From the NCBI GenBank assembly GCA_032718475.1, contig JAUCBJ010006655.1:1-64000 (forward strand): a DNA stretch of 64,000 bases, given 5' to 3'. Under the pieces are notes generated by a model. That model was not told the DNA's origin. It searched no databases and saw nothing but the letters and a program-made list of their open reading frames with translations. Below, one piece after another: positions 11,382-20,479 of this stretch. Numbering within the stretch: the stretch's first letter is position 1; each line of letters starts with the position of its first letter. Both the position numbers and the translations under genes were made by a program. The DNA is from Nemertoderma westbladi (Eukaryota; Xenacoelomorpha; Nemertodermatida; Nemertodermatidae).

Positions 11382-13628
11382 ATGGCGCCATCCCAGCGCT
11401 GCTGCAAGTGTCGCAGCGGCTCTTGCCGAGGGTGCAAGTGTGCTTGTGCGGGAGTTCCCTGTTCCTCCTGCAAACCTCTGGAGCAGAACTCGTGCGCGAA
11501 CGGGCCGAGCTCACCCGATCCAGACAGTCTCGCGATGCCCCCGAGGTACAGCGGTTCCGCGGGCCACGGGGTTCTCGACTATCTGGTATCCAACTCGCCC
11601 AGATGGAAAACGCGTCAAGCCACAGCGGACCTTGCGCATAACGGCTATGTAACCCCGGAAGTTATAAACTCAACCCTGGAGGAGCTCGGCGACCTGATGG
11701 ACCAGACTCTAACCCCAGGAGAATTCGATCCGGACTGCTCAATAACCCCGCAAATTGGCGCTGGATCCCCGGCCCCCTCATCGGGTCCCCCAGTGTCGGT
11801 GTTTTACCAGTCGGGTCCCCCAGTTCCAGGTGTCGGTTATTCCGTCCCAACCAGTACGGATGTCGATTATCCCGTCCCTACCAGACCGGGTGTCGGTCAT
11901 TCTGCCCCTACCAGTCCGGGTGTCGGTCATTCTGCCCCTACCAGTCCAGGAGTCGGTCATTCTGCCCCTACCAGTCCGGGTGTCGGTCATTCTGCCCCTG
12001 CCAGTCCGGGTGTCGGTCATTCTGCCCCTACCAGTCCAGGTGTCGGTTATTCCGTCCCAACCAGTCCAGGTGTCGGTCAGTCGGTCCCTATCAGTCAGGT
12101 TGTTGGTCTTTCTGCCCCTACCAGTCCAGGTGTCGGTTATTCCGTCCCAACCAGTCCAGGTGTCGGTCAGTCGGTCCCTATCAGTCAGGTTGTTGGTCTT
12201 TCTGCCCCTACCAGTCCAGGTGTCGGTTATTCCGTCCCAACCAGTCCAGGTGTTGGTCAGTCGGTCCCCATCAGTCCGGGTGTCGGTCATTCCGTCCCGA
12301 CCAGTCCGGGTGTCGAGTATCCTGTCGCTACCAGTCCGGGTGTCGATTATCCCGTCCCTACCAGTCTGGGTGTCGGTCATTCTGTCCCAACCAGTCCGGG
12401 TGTCGATTATCCCGTCCCTACCAGTCCGGGTGTCGATTATCCCGTCCCTACCAGTCCGGGTGTCGGTCATTCTGTCCCAACCAGTCCGGGTGTCGATTAT
12501 CCCGTCCCTACCAGTCCGGGTGTCGATTATCCCGTCCCTACCAGTCCGGGTGTCGGTCATTCTGCCCAAACCAGTCCGGGTGTCGGTTATTCTGGCCCTA
12601 CCAGTCCGGGTGTCGGTTATTCCGTCCCAACCAGCCCAGGTGTCGGTCAGTCGGTCCCTATCAGTCAGGTTGTTGGTCTTTCTGCCCCTACCAGTCCGGG
12701 TGTCGGTTATTCAGTCCCAACCAGTCCGGGTATAAGTCAGTATGTCGGTCAGTCTGCCCCTACCAGTCTGGGTGTCGGTTATTCCGTCCCTACCAGTCCA
12801 GGTGACGGTCCCATACCAGTCCCAGATGATGGTGTATCTGTCCCCTCGACCCAGGACGTCACCACAGAGTCTGGTGTTGTCCCTCAGATCCCCGCGGTAT
12901 ATGGTGTTGTCCCTCGGGCCCCCGCGCTGCCTGGTATTGTCCCCCGGGCACCCACAGTGTCTGGTGGTGGAACTACACTGACTAGAACCCCGAATGCCAC
13001 GTTGGCTCAATCAACCGCAGCTACTACGTCAGTCAAATGGTTTGCAAACATTGTTCCTGTTTTGGAATTATCTAACAAGATTAATAAAGTGTATGACGTA
13101 ATAGTTCACTGGCGCCCCAACCTGTTCCTGCTCCCACCCGGTGCAATCGGGCGCCAGTTAGTGGATGAGATGTCCCGCCTCATGAACTTGTTTATTTCGG
13201 GTTCATTAATGGAGGAAGTTGCGATTACAGCGTTAATGATTCTCCCCGCGTTGTTACTGCAGAAGCCGAGCCGTTCTTCGAACGCTGCCACACATAGGAA
13301 GGTTCTGGAACGGCGTTTAACTTCCTGTAAGTTGGCCCGGTTCGACGAATTACTGGTTGAGGCGAGGGCGATCCAAGCCCACCTACCGAAGTCAACATCG
13401 CGAGCCTTTAAACAGCGGAACGAGTCGGCAGAGAAGGCGTTTTGTAAGCATATGCTTACTGGAAACGTAGCGGCAGCAATGCAATGTTTGAATGAGCTCG
13501 CCAGAAGTCGTGTTCTCAGTTTAGATGAGATGGTGACGGATAAGCACGGAGTAACCAAGTCGGTTCTTGAAGCATTGCTGGATAAGCACCCGGCCGCATC
13601 GCCAGCCGAGCACTCCAGGAGCACCTGA
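11382..13628 (+). CDS. Inner element RT protein, N-terminal part: Cys-rich domain, decapeptide repeats, pre-RT region
   Basis: The ATG at 11382 opens a Cys-rich motif at residues 7-42 (CCKCRSGSC, CKCACAGVPCSSC), like a small CXC/tesmin-type zinc cluster and likely to bind DNA. Residues about 150-480 are some 33 copies of a 10-residue repeat (consensus TSPGVGHSVP, 30 bp). The region after about residue 545 is a helical pre-RT segment (VHWRPNLFLLPPGAIG, ALLLQKP, LERRL) that in related invertebrate proteins precedes the RT. The frame stops at 13626, but the protein sequence continues in the next frame (13567-15846). One frameshift at about 13600-13625 thus separates the halves: either a decayed copy or a sequence error. 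GC-rich, unlike the flanks. Confidence 0.8.
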   Translation: MAPSQRCCKCRSGSCRGCKCACAGVPCSSCKPLEQNSCANGPSSPDPDSLAMPPRYSGSAGHGVLDYLVSNSPRWKTRQATADLAHNGYVTPEVINSTLEELGDLMDQTLTPGEFDPDCSITPQIGAGSPAPSSGPPVSVFYQSGPPVPGVGYSVPTSTDVDYPVPTRPGVGHSAPTSPGVGHSAPTSPGVGHSAPTSPGVGHSAPASPGVGHSAPTSPGVGYSVPTSPGVGQSVPISQVVGLSAPTSPGVGYSVPTSPGVGQSVPISQVVGLSAPTSPGVGYSVPTSPGVGQSVPISPGVGHSVPTSPGVEYPVATSPGVDYPVPTSLGVGHSVPTSPGVDYPVPTSPGVDYPVPTSPGVGHSVPTSPGVDYPVPTSPGVDYPVPTSPGVGHSAQTSPGVGYSGPTSPGVGYSVPTSPGVGQSVPISQVVGLSAPTSPGVGYSVPTSPGISQYVGQSAPTSLGVGYSVPTSPGDGPIPVPDDGVSVPSTQDVTTESGVVPQIPAVYGVVPRAPALPGIVPRAPTVSGGGTTLTRTPNATLAQSTAATTSVKWFANIVPVLELSNKINKVYDVIVHWRPNLFLLPPGAIGRQLVDEMSRLMNLFISGSLMEEVAITALMILPALLLQKPSRSSNAATHRKVLERRLTSCKLARFDELLVEARAIQAHLPKSTSRAFKQRNESAEKAFCKHMLTGNVAAAMQCLNELARSRVLSLDEMVTDKHGVTKSVLEALLDKHPAASPAEHSRST
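11830..12830 (+). repeat. 30-bp coding minisatellite (decapeptide repeats)
   Basis: About 33 tandem units of 30 bp, consensus ccagtccgggtgtcggtcat plus tctgccccta, all in frame and encoding TSPGVG(H/Y)S(A/V)P. Blocks of several units are themselves duplicated, for example around 12061-12180 and 12121-12240. Antisense and other-frame readings across the array are shadows. Confidence 0.92.
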
Positions 13629-15846
13629 GTTCCATGGTGTCATCTTTGAGAGTATAGATGCGCAACTCGTTCTCAACTGTTTACTGCGAATACGCGGTAA
13701 TGCGGCCGGACCGTCAGGGCTGGATGCCCAAGGGTGGAAACACCTCGCCACCAAGTTTCGCAACTCATCGGTGGACCTGTGCAACAGCATTGCTAATTTA
13801 GCGAAGAAGATTGCGCAGTCCATTGTATCGCCAGGTAGCCTCTCATCGCTATTGGCAGCGCGATTAATTGCACTGGATAAATGTCCGGGCGTCCGACCGA
13901 TAGGAATCGGCAAAATGCTCCGACGGGTTATTGGGAAGGCGACGATCCACTGCATCTCGGCGGATCTCCAGGCTGTTTGCGGGACGGCGCAGTTGTGTGT
14001 AGGACAGAAGGCAGGGATCGAACACGCGATCCACGCGCTCAATGATGCTTTCGCTGAGGATGAGTGCGAGGCGATCCTCCAGATAGATGCGAACAATGCA
14101 TTCAATTCGCTCAACCGTGCCGCAGCCGTGCACAATATCCAACATATTTGTCCGGCCCTACATACCGTGGTCACCAATTGTTACTCCACTCCGACCAAGC
14201 TGTTCATCGGTGGAGAGTTTTTCCTATCGGAGGAAGGATCGACCCAGGGAGACCCCGTCGCGATGCCAATGTACGCCGCGGGTGTGCTCCCCCTGGTTGG
14301 CGAGGTGGATGATGTTTCTGATGTGGTGCAGAAGTGGTACGATGATGACGGTAATGGCGCGGGTACGTTGTTGGAGCTGCGGAAGATGTGGGATGTCGTA
14401 GTGTGTCGCGGTCCGCTCTATGGATACCACCCAACGAAGTGCCACTTGCTGGTTAAACCGGGGCTGCTGGACGAGGCGAAGCGGATATTCCCGGAGGATT
14501 GCTTTACATTCAGCACACGGGGAAACAAACTCCTTGGTGGTGTTATCAGGGACGATGAATTCCGGCTGGAGTTTATCCAAGCCAGAGTCGAGGAGTTCGC
14601 CCAACAGGTCCAGCGCCTCGAGGAGATTGCCCGCACAGACCCCCACTGCGCCTATGCCGGTCTGGCGTTCGGACTAGTTGGCCGATGGCGATACATCGCC
14701 AGAGTGGTCCCTGGGGCGATGGATCACTTCGACCCGGTGGAAGTTTCGGTTCGACATTTCCTCGAGACTCTACCGGAACGCACCACAATGGCTGATGTCG
14801 AACGCGAGGTACTTTCGCTCCCGGTTAGGTTCGGGGGCCTCGGTATCCCACTGCCTGACGACTTGCAGTCACAGTACGAGAACTCGAGGGAGATCTGCGA
14901 CCCGTTCAACGCCAGCGACAACATGTCCGAGGTGCGGGAGGCGCAGAAACTCATCGCCAGCCGGATAAAGTCTCGGTCCACCGTGACGTTCAAGGAGAAG
15001 GTGGAGGAAACCCGCGCCAAACTCAGCGACCCGCAGCGGAAGTTGAACGAGTTAGTGTCCGAGAAGGGAGCGTCGACGTGGATCAACTCGCGACCGATCA
15101 CCCTCCACAGTACCCACCTCAATAAGGAGGAGTTCCGTGACGCTGTCTGTCTGCGGTATGGTTGGCAACCCCAGTCTCTTCCAGCTCGTTGTGCCTGTGG
15201 GACACGATTTTCAGTTCAACATATTCTGTCGTGTCCTACAGGTGGATTCCCATCAATCCGTCACAACGAGATCAGGGATTTTGTGGCCGATACGCTGACT
15301 GAGGTTGCCCACAACGTCACCGTGGAACCGCACCTGCAGCCAATTACGGGTGAGATATTCGACCCCCGATCCACTTCCATCGACCAGCAGGCACGTCTGG
15401 ACGTATCAGCTTCTGGCTTCTGGGGTAACCGGTTCCAGAAGACCTTCATAGACGTGTCTGTGTTCAACCCCCTAGCGGTGACCAATGCCGCAATGTCGCT
15501 GGAGGGTGCGCACTCGTTCCACGAGACGAGGAAGCGGAACAAGTACGAAGAACGGGTTCGCGAGGTGGAGCTCGCATCCTTCACTCCACTGATTTTCTCC
15601 GCGTTCGGTGGGATGTCCCCTACTACCAGGCAGTTCTTCAAACACTTAAGTTTGAGGCTGGCCGAGAAACGCGACATCCAGTACGCTGAGTGCTGCAACT
15701 GGGTGAGGCGGCAGGTTAGCTTCGCGCTCCTAAGGGCCAGCCTCATGTGCCTCCGTGGATCGCGTTCGGCGCGCAACCGGCCAGTACACCAGGTTGCCGA
15801 CACTTCAATTACCCTCGCTAATGCGGACTTTGAGGTGTCAGTGTAG
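13567..15846 (+). CDS. Inner element RT protein, C-terminal part: reverse transcriptase plus zinc-finger/restriction-like endonuclease
   Basis: Real homology begins near 13610 (APEFHGVIFES), continuing the upstream frame after a frameshift. RT motifs are GPSGLDAQGW, ALDKCPGVRPIGIGKMLRRV (about 13870-13930), LQIDANNAFNSLNR (motif A, 14077-14118), STQGDPVAMPMY (motif B, about 14239-14274) and KWYDDDGNG (motif C, YxDD, about 14332-14358). The C-terminal third has C-x-C-x8-H-x3-C (CACGTRFSVQHILSC, 15190-15234), RHNEIRD, then ARLDVSASGFW and FIDVSVFNP, two acidic positions in hydrophobic strands. This finger-plus-nuclease order resembles the restriction-like endonuclease of R2-type non-LTR elements. 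I recognise the overall protein as a widespread uncharacterised RT of invertebrates; its mobility mode is not known to me. Confidence 0.82.
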   Translation: MKHCWISTRPHRQPSTPGAPEFHGVIFESIDAQLVLNCLLRIRGNAAGPSGLDAQGWKHLATKFRNSSVDLCNSIANLAKKIAQSIVSPGSLSSLLAARLIALDKCPGVRPIGIGKMLRRVIGKATIHCISADLQAVCGTAQLCVGQKAGIEHAIHALNDAFAEDECEAILQIDANNAFNSLNRAAAVHNIQHICPALHTVVTNCYSTPTKLFIGGEFFLSEEGSTQGDPVAMPMYAAGVLPLVGEVDDVSDVVQKWYDDDGNGAGTLLELRKMWDVVVCRGPLYGYHPTKCHLLVKPGLLDEAKRIFPEDCFTFSTRGNKLLGGVIRDDEFRLEFIQARVEEFAQQVQRLEEIARTDPHCAYAGLAFGLVGRWRYIARVVPGAMDHFDPVEVSVRHFLETLPERTTMADVEREVLSLPVRFGGLGIPLPDDLQSQYENSREICDPFNASDNMSEVREAQKLIASRIKSRSTVTFKEKVEETRAKLSDPQRKLNELVSEKGASTWINSRPITLHSTHLNKEEFRDAVCLRYGWQPQSLPARCACGTRFSVQHILSCPTGGFPSIRHNEIRDFVADTLTEVAHNVTVEPHLQPITGEIFDPRSTSIDQQARLDVSASGFWGNRFQKTFIDVSVFNPLAVTNAAMSLEGAHSFHETRKRNKYEERVREVELASFTPLIFSAFGGMSPTTRQFFKHLSLRLAEKRDIQYAECCNWVRRQVSFALLRASLMCLRGSRSARNRPVHQVADTSITLANADFEVSV

Positions 15847-16553
15847 GTTGAGGGGCCGGTGAGGTATCAGTGTAGTTGGTAGGTTGCGGGTTCAGACTGT
15901 TAAATACTTAAACTTTAAACTTTTTAAATTTCCCGCTCCATCTTAATTGTTTGTTCAATGTAAATAGGTGATTGGTGTTGTTTTATGTGTGCATTTTTGA
16001 AAGTTTTTAATATTCTGTAATTAAACAAGACTTGTAAGAGTGAAAAAAAAAATTTTATAGTAGAGCAGCAAAAATGCAAAAAATACGATTATTAATTTGT
16101 CAAATTATTATCCCAAATTTTGTACAAATTTAGGTGGTCGTTCACATGGTTCTAACAAGAAATAAATAAATAATAGTTCATTAAAACCGCAATAAAATTT
16201 AACGCGGAAAGCTACTTTTTAATAATAAACATCTTGTATAATTTTCAATCCAGGACCATTTTAATTGTTTTCCTGTAATTCTATTGATGTGTGCCGCTTT
16301 CTGACATAGGGGCATCTTGTTTAAGTTGTCAATCACCAAGTTGGTGGGCTACCCACATTGCAAAGAGGGAAGGAAGAGTTGTTGGTTGGCTTGGCTGGGT
16401 TTGGTTTAGTCTAGAGAGGGGTTACTACTACTGCATGAAGCATAGCCATCCATTGATAGCTTGGTCTGTGTAAGTGCCAATCAACAAGTTGGAGTGGCCT
16501 GGTGTAATGGTTCTCTATGTGGGTGTATCTCTCGGTAGAGGTAAGCATTGGCG
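15847..16553 (+). other. 3' non-coding region of inner element
   Basis: AT-rich after the stop codon, with no further gene. A short direct repeat around caatcaccaagttgg / caatcaacaagttgg lies at about 16331 and 16479. The second copy leads into a tRNA-like segment (about 16486-16580). Confidence 0.5.
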
Positions 16554-16580
16554 GGTTCAAGTCTCCCTCACACTTGGACG
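16486..16580 (+). other. tRNA-like / pol III box-like segment
   Basis: The segment TGGCCTGGTGTAATGG (about 16494-16509) resembles a tRNA A box, and GGTTCAAGTCTCC (16554-16566) fits the B-box pattern GGTTCRANYCC loosely. The acceptor-stem pairing is poor, so this is not a functional tRNA gene. It may be a tRNA-derived piece, or the B-box likeness of the subterminal motif may be chance. Confidence 0.25.
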
Positions 16581-16944
16581 TCAAGTCTCCCCACATGGGC
16601 TTTTTTCTATTAATTTATATAATTTCAAAATGGCTGAACCAAAACTGGAAAACAATATATGGCAGGATAGTGCAATAATTAGTCAACACATGTTGTGAAT
16701 TACAATAACATACAGTAAAATAAGGATGCGAATTTTCATTCGTTGTAAAAGGCAAAAATTTACTTTTGAACCCAGAAAACGTTTATTGACAATAAAACAA
16801 AAAATAACCAAAAGGTAATAAAACATTGTTGCGCGGGTGTAGGCAACATGTATTTTACACATTTTTGTGTGATATTGTTAAATAATTTACAATAGGTTTT
16901 GAGTTATTAAAAAAAATCAAGTCTCCCCTAAAGTCAACTCTCCC
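16554..16944. repeat. Right subterminal motif cluster of inner element
   Basis: Four complement-strand copies of the GGGAGACTTGA motif: 16554-16571 (exact 18-bp inverted match to 10899-10916), 16581-16591, 16917-16927 and the variant tcaactctccc at 16934-16944. Their orientation is opposite to most left-end copies. Confidence 0.78.
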
Positions 16945-16956
16945 TCACCCACCCTA

Positions 16957-17097
16957 CCCATAACCCCATCGATATTTATATTTATTTTCCGCTAGTTCTA
17001 GCGGTATTGAAAAATGCCAATTTTGACGCATTGTGGTACTTCTTGTGGATGTAACACTCACTTTGGGCTTAAAAACCTCAATGGTCGAATTAGTGCC
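16957..17097 (+). repeat. Outer transposon left TIR, second part
   Basis: Resumes the inverted match to the right TIR (about 20480-20622). It contains an internal palindrome CCGCTAGTTCTAGCGG at 16989-17004; the right TIR has the same palindrome with one change at 20572-20587. Confidence 0.85.
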
Positions 17098-17219
17098 AGT
17101 AAACAACATTGCCAATCACTTCTACTTTTAAGTGATACCTCTTGATAAAAAGAGATATTTTTTTTCGATAAAAATAAGATATTTTTAACACCCCTGTAAA
17201 TGACAGGTAATACAATTAA

Positions 17220-17346
17220 ATTTTAAAATCAACCGCAAAGTACAACATTATGAATAGAGTTCAAAAATATTACAGGGTAATACATTTTTAAATGTTAAAA
17301 TCAATCATAAAGTACAACATTATGAATAGAGTTCAAAAATATTACA
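17220..17346. repeat. Tandem ~67-bp duplication downstream of transposase
   Basis: The stretch ending in aagtacaacattatgaatag agttcaaaaatattac occurs twice, ending at about 17272 and 17345. It lies between the TIR and the 3' end of the minus-strand transposase gene. Confidence 0.75.
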
Positions 17347-19295
17347 AAATGAAGTCCTTTTTGGTATTAAAATGTTGCCTTTGGCCCCTAGCATTCAGTT
17401 GTGATCGAATGAGTAGGTCTCTGTTGACCGATCCAACAACTTCAGATGAAACTTGAGTGACAGCATGCACCATTCGTTCAACACCTTGGCTGTGATTTGG
17501 GTATGTATGTGGTTTCAATGTCATTTAGATCATATGGAGAAGTATTAATAAACTTCTCAAACAGTTTGTCAGATGGAATATCATCAACAATTGGTGGAGA
17601 AGTGATGCGAATTGCATTCCAATTGATGAGATCATAGTAGTTGCATGCAGCGAAGTTGATAGTTGGAACTGTGAATTCCCTTGGTGATGTTCCAACAATT
17701 TTTGTTTCACGGGCTTTCCAAATCCGACGGACTGCAAGCTCACGAATACACCGTTGCTCATCATGAAGCATTGAGTAGAGCAAGTTCTCTGGGTGAGCTG
17801 AGAATGCGTTGCGCTGTAACACAGGATAAACAGTTTCACACACATGTTCTCCTAAGTTACGTGTTGACTCCACCATCAAGTGGAAATTCTGTGAACCATC
17901 CTGAATTCGGCACTGACATTTTATCTGAAACCATATTGGTGAATAAACAGTTACAATAAAACTTACAAGTGTTTCAAGGGCATTTGTTGGCTTCTGTGTA
18001 CTGATGTAGAGGCGGCAAATTCTATTTGCTGTAGTAAACCATCTAGAGTGTGCCATTTTTCCAGGATCACACTTTGCCAGATGATTGGGACACTTCCCAT
18101 CAATAATTGCTAATGTGATCTGATACAGATATTTCTGATCAGTACTGAGAGTACAAATAATATTATTGGCAAGACGCATAAAAGTTGGTGATTCAAATGA
18201 ACAGTAAGGGATGACTGGTAATGAAGCAAGCGAGGGTAAAGCATTATTGTTAATTTGTTTCCCAATTGGGCCTTTAAAACCCTTTGGACCAGTTGTTGGA
18301 CCATCAAGTTTAATGAAGAGATGCCGGAGAGGCAGCTCATTGACATGGAGCAAACATATCACCCATTGAAGTGGACGCATAATTTGCATCTCTAATAGCC
18401 GAATGACACCACCCGATCTTCCAGTATTGACGTTTGTCCCATCACTGCCAATTATACAAGGATAACTAAGAAGAATGTTTTCACGGTCAAAGAAGTGAAC
18501 CATTGCATCTTTGATGCTAATGGCAGTGCCTGATTGTGGAGCAACATGTCCCAAATACTTCCCACCAGGCTCTTCTACTATGTTATAGTGTTCCTCAACT
18601 CGCATTTTGACATGGTCAGTAGCTGGATCCTTCTTCAATGTGGAATCCTTCCTTCCATCAAAATAAACAGCAACAGGGAATTTGTCCTCCTCAACATCTT
18701 GTTGAAATTCCAAACGTCTTCGTTTTCTACCCTTGCGGATCTTTGCTGGATCTATGACTTTTCTTGAATCGAAGCTGGAACAAGCATCCTGAAATATGGT
18801 GGTGGCTATTGCAGCAGCTACTCAGTCAGAGATCCCCGCACGATCTGCTTCTCGACAAACTGTCATAAGTTTCATTCGATTTTGATTACTTGATTTTTGG
18901 TAAGTGCTGGGGATTTCTACAGTTGCATCAGGTGCTGACTTTGTAATAAAAATCCGCTTGAGATCATCATTCCCAAAATCTCCACTATTATCAACCTGTT
19001 CATTTGTCAGTCGCATCAGCTCACGCTCTTTCTGTCCCTTCAAACGTTGTTCTCTTTCACTAGCCTTCTTAGCAGTAAGTACAGCTTTGCCATCTATGCC
19101 ACCAATTTGCATTTGGCGCAGCCCTCTCTGATCTTGGACAAATTCCAGCTCTGCCTTTGCAACATCACTTGAAATTATATCGAACAAGGTATTAAATCTC
19201 TTATGAAACTCAGCCAATTGCTCAATGAAGAATGGAGATGATCGTTGACTAGGTTGAACTGTTTCAAAGCTTAGATCGCACCAGTTGACATTCAT
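17342..19295 (-). pseudogene. Outer transposon transposase-like gene (DDE-type, superfamily unrecognised), decayed
   Basis: Read on the minus strand from 19295. The N-terminal part is rich in charged residues. At 18822-18824 an in-frame TGA lies in the context ISD-stop-VAAAIAT, likely a former CGA. The same frame then continues through the conserved core: VAVYFDGRKDSTL (Asp), CIIGSDGTNVNTGRSGGVI (Asp), CLLHVNELPLRHLF, LSTDQKYLY, and AHSRWFTTANRICRLYI. At about 17490 the frame shifts, and the C-terminus HSQGVERMVHAVTQ (Glu) reads on to the stop at 17342. Asp, Asp and Glu in this order fit an RNase H-fold transposase. Similar uncharacterised proteins are common in arthropods and other invertebrates. 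The gene is inactive here. Confidence 0.7.
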
Positions 19296-19551
19296 GTAAA
19301 ATCTTCTTCACAACACCTTCAAACGTAAATGCTGCTACAGTAGCCTTTTGATAGATTTTCAAAGTTTCTGTGGCAACAATCTCTGCCATCTTCCGTAGTA
19401 CCAATTCCTGTCCATCCCAATCTTGCTGTGGCCTGTGCTGATTCTTCACTTCCTGACAGAATCGAAGAATGTCACCTGTCGTTGGCAGTTGTGATGGTGG
19501 AAGTTGAGCCGGCAGACCATAAAATCGTTCATTTCGGCTCCTGGTTGTCAT
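19264..19551 (-). pseudogene. Probable N-terminal segment of the same transposase gene
   Basis: A 95-codon frame starting at 19551 lies just upstream of, and overlaps, the main transposase frame by 32 bases in another register. The close junction suggests a frameshift or a small intron rather than a separate gene. It has no recognised domain. Confidence 0.5.
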
Positions 19552-19598
19552 AATATATATTTACAATTATAGTCAGAAAATTTCTGAACTATAACAAT

Positions 19599-20292
19599 GA
19601 TAGCCAATATAATAGGCAATACTGAACTGATGCACTGTACTGTTGCAGCCTACTGCAGTATGTTACTGTCTGACTGTGGTACACTACTGTATTGAAATGG
19701 CAATATAGCCCTAGTGCTATACTGGTTCAACATGCTACCTGATGCACTACTGCAGTTGTACTGTTTCGTACTGAAGGGAAATAGGTCAATAAATCAAGGG
19801 TTCGACCAATCGAGTTTGAGGACTGTTAGAAATAAGGTTTAAGTAAGGACTAATGACTAAGAAAGCTTATTCACAATTGGATTTATGGAATAAGAGGATA
19901 AAGGATATAAAGGAATAAAGGGATAAGGTTTAAGGACTTCACTTGATGATAGCCTATATAATAGGAAATACTGATGCGCTGAAAGCAATAGGCTAATGCA
20001 GAATTGTACTGTTACAGCCTACTGCAGTATGGTACTGTCTGACTGTTGCACACTACTGTACATATTGAAATGGCAATATAGCCCTAGTGTTGTACTGTAT
20101 TGGTTCAAAATGCAAACTGATGCACTACTGCAGTTGTACTCTTTCGTACTGTAGGGAAGTAGGTCAACAAATCAAGGGGTGGGGCCATAACTAAAGCCTG
20201 GACATTACAATCGAGTTTAAGGACTAATAGAATTAAGTAAGGACTAATGACTAAGAAAGTTTATTCACAATTTCCTGGATTTATGGAATAAG
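19599..20292. repeat. Direct duplication of ~300-345 bp upstream of transposase
   Basis: 19599-19895 and 19948-20292 are diverged copies sharing gcctactgcagtatg..actgtctgactgt, gaaatggcaatatagcccta and aaggactaatgactaagaaa. The arrangement is inside the outer transposon between gene and right TIR. Confidence 0.75.
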
Positions 20293-20479
20293 TACTAAGC
20301 TTTAAGGATTAAGAAAGTTTATTCACAATTTATTATTCACAAGTTTTAAGCATATACAACTATGGTTTAACGACTAAGGATTAGGAAGCATGACTACATA
20401 TGACAGTATGAAATAGCTGTAACCCATTAATCTAAAGAAGTATAATATCAAATTGATTGGAGATGATATCTACCACCAC

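Larger units (their letters stand above)
10893..16954 (+). mobile_element. Inner RT-encoding element bounded by short inverted ends and TA duplication
   Basis: It sits inside the outer transposon's left TIR. TA occurs at 10891-10892 and 16955-16956. The intact right TIR has a single TA at the equivalent place (20623-20624), so the ends are defined by an internal empty site. The two ends share an imperfect inverted core (GTGAGGGAGACTTGA left, GTGAGGGAGAGTTGA on the complement right). Further copies of GGGAGACTTGA cluster near both ends. The only gene seen is the RT/endonuclease gene (11382-15846). No transposase was found inside. The coding part is GC-rich while the surroundings are AT-rich. 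Confidence 0.8.

Noticed and set aside
11778-12569. Long antisense and other-frame readings across the decapeptide repeat
   Set aside because: A 30-bp repeat keeps every frame open; only the frame joined to the Cys-rich and pre-RT regions makes sense.
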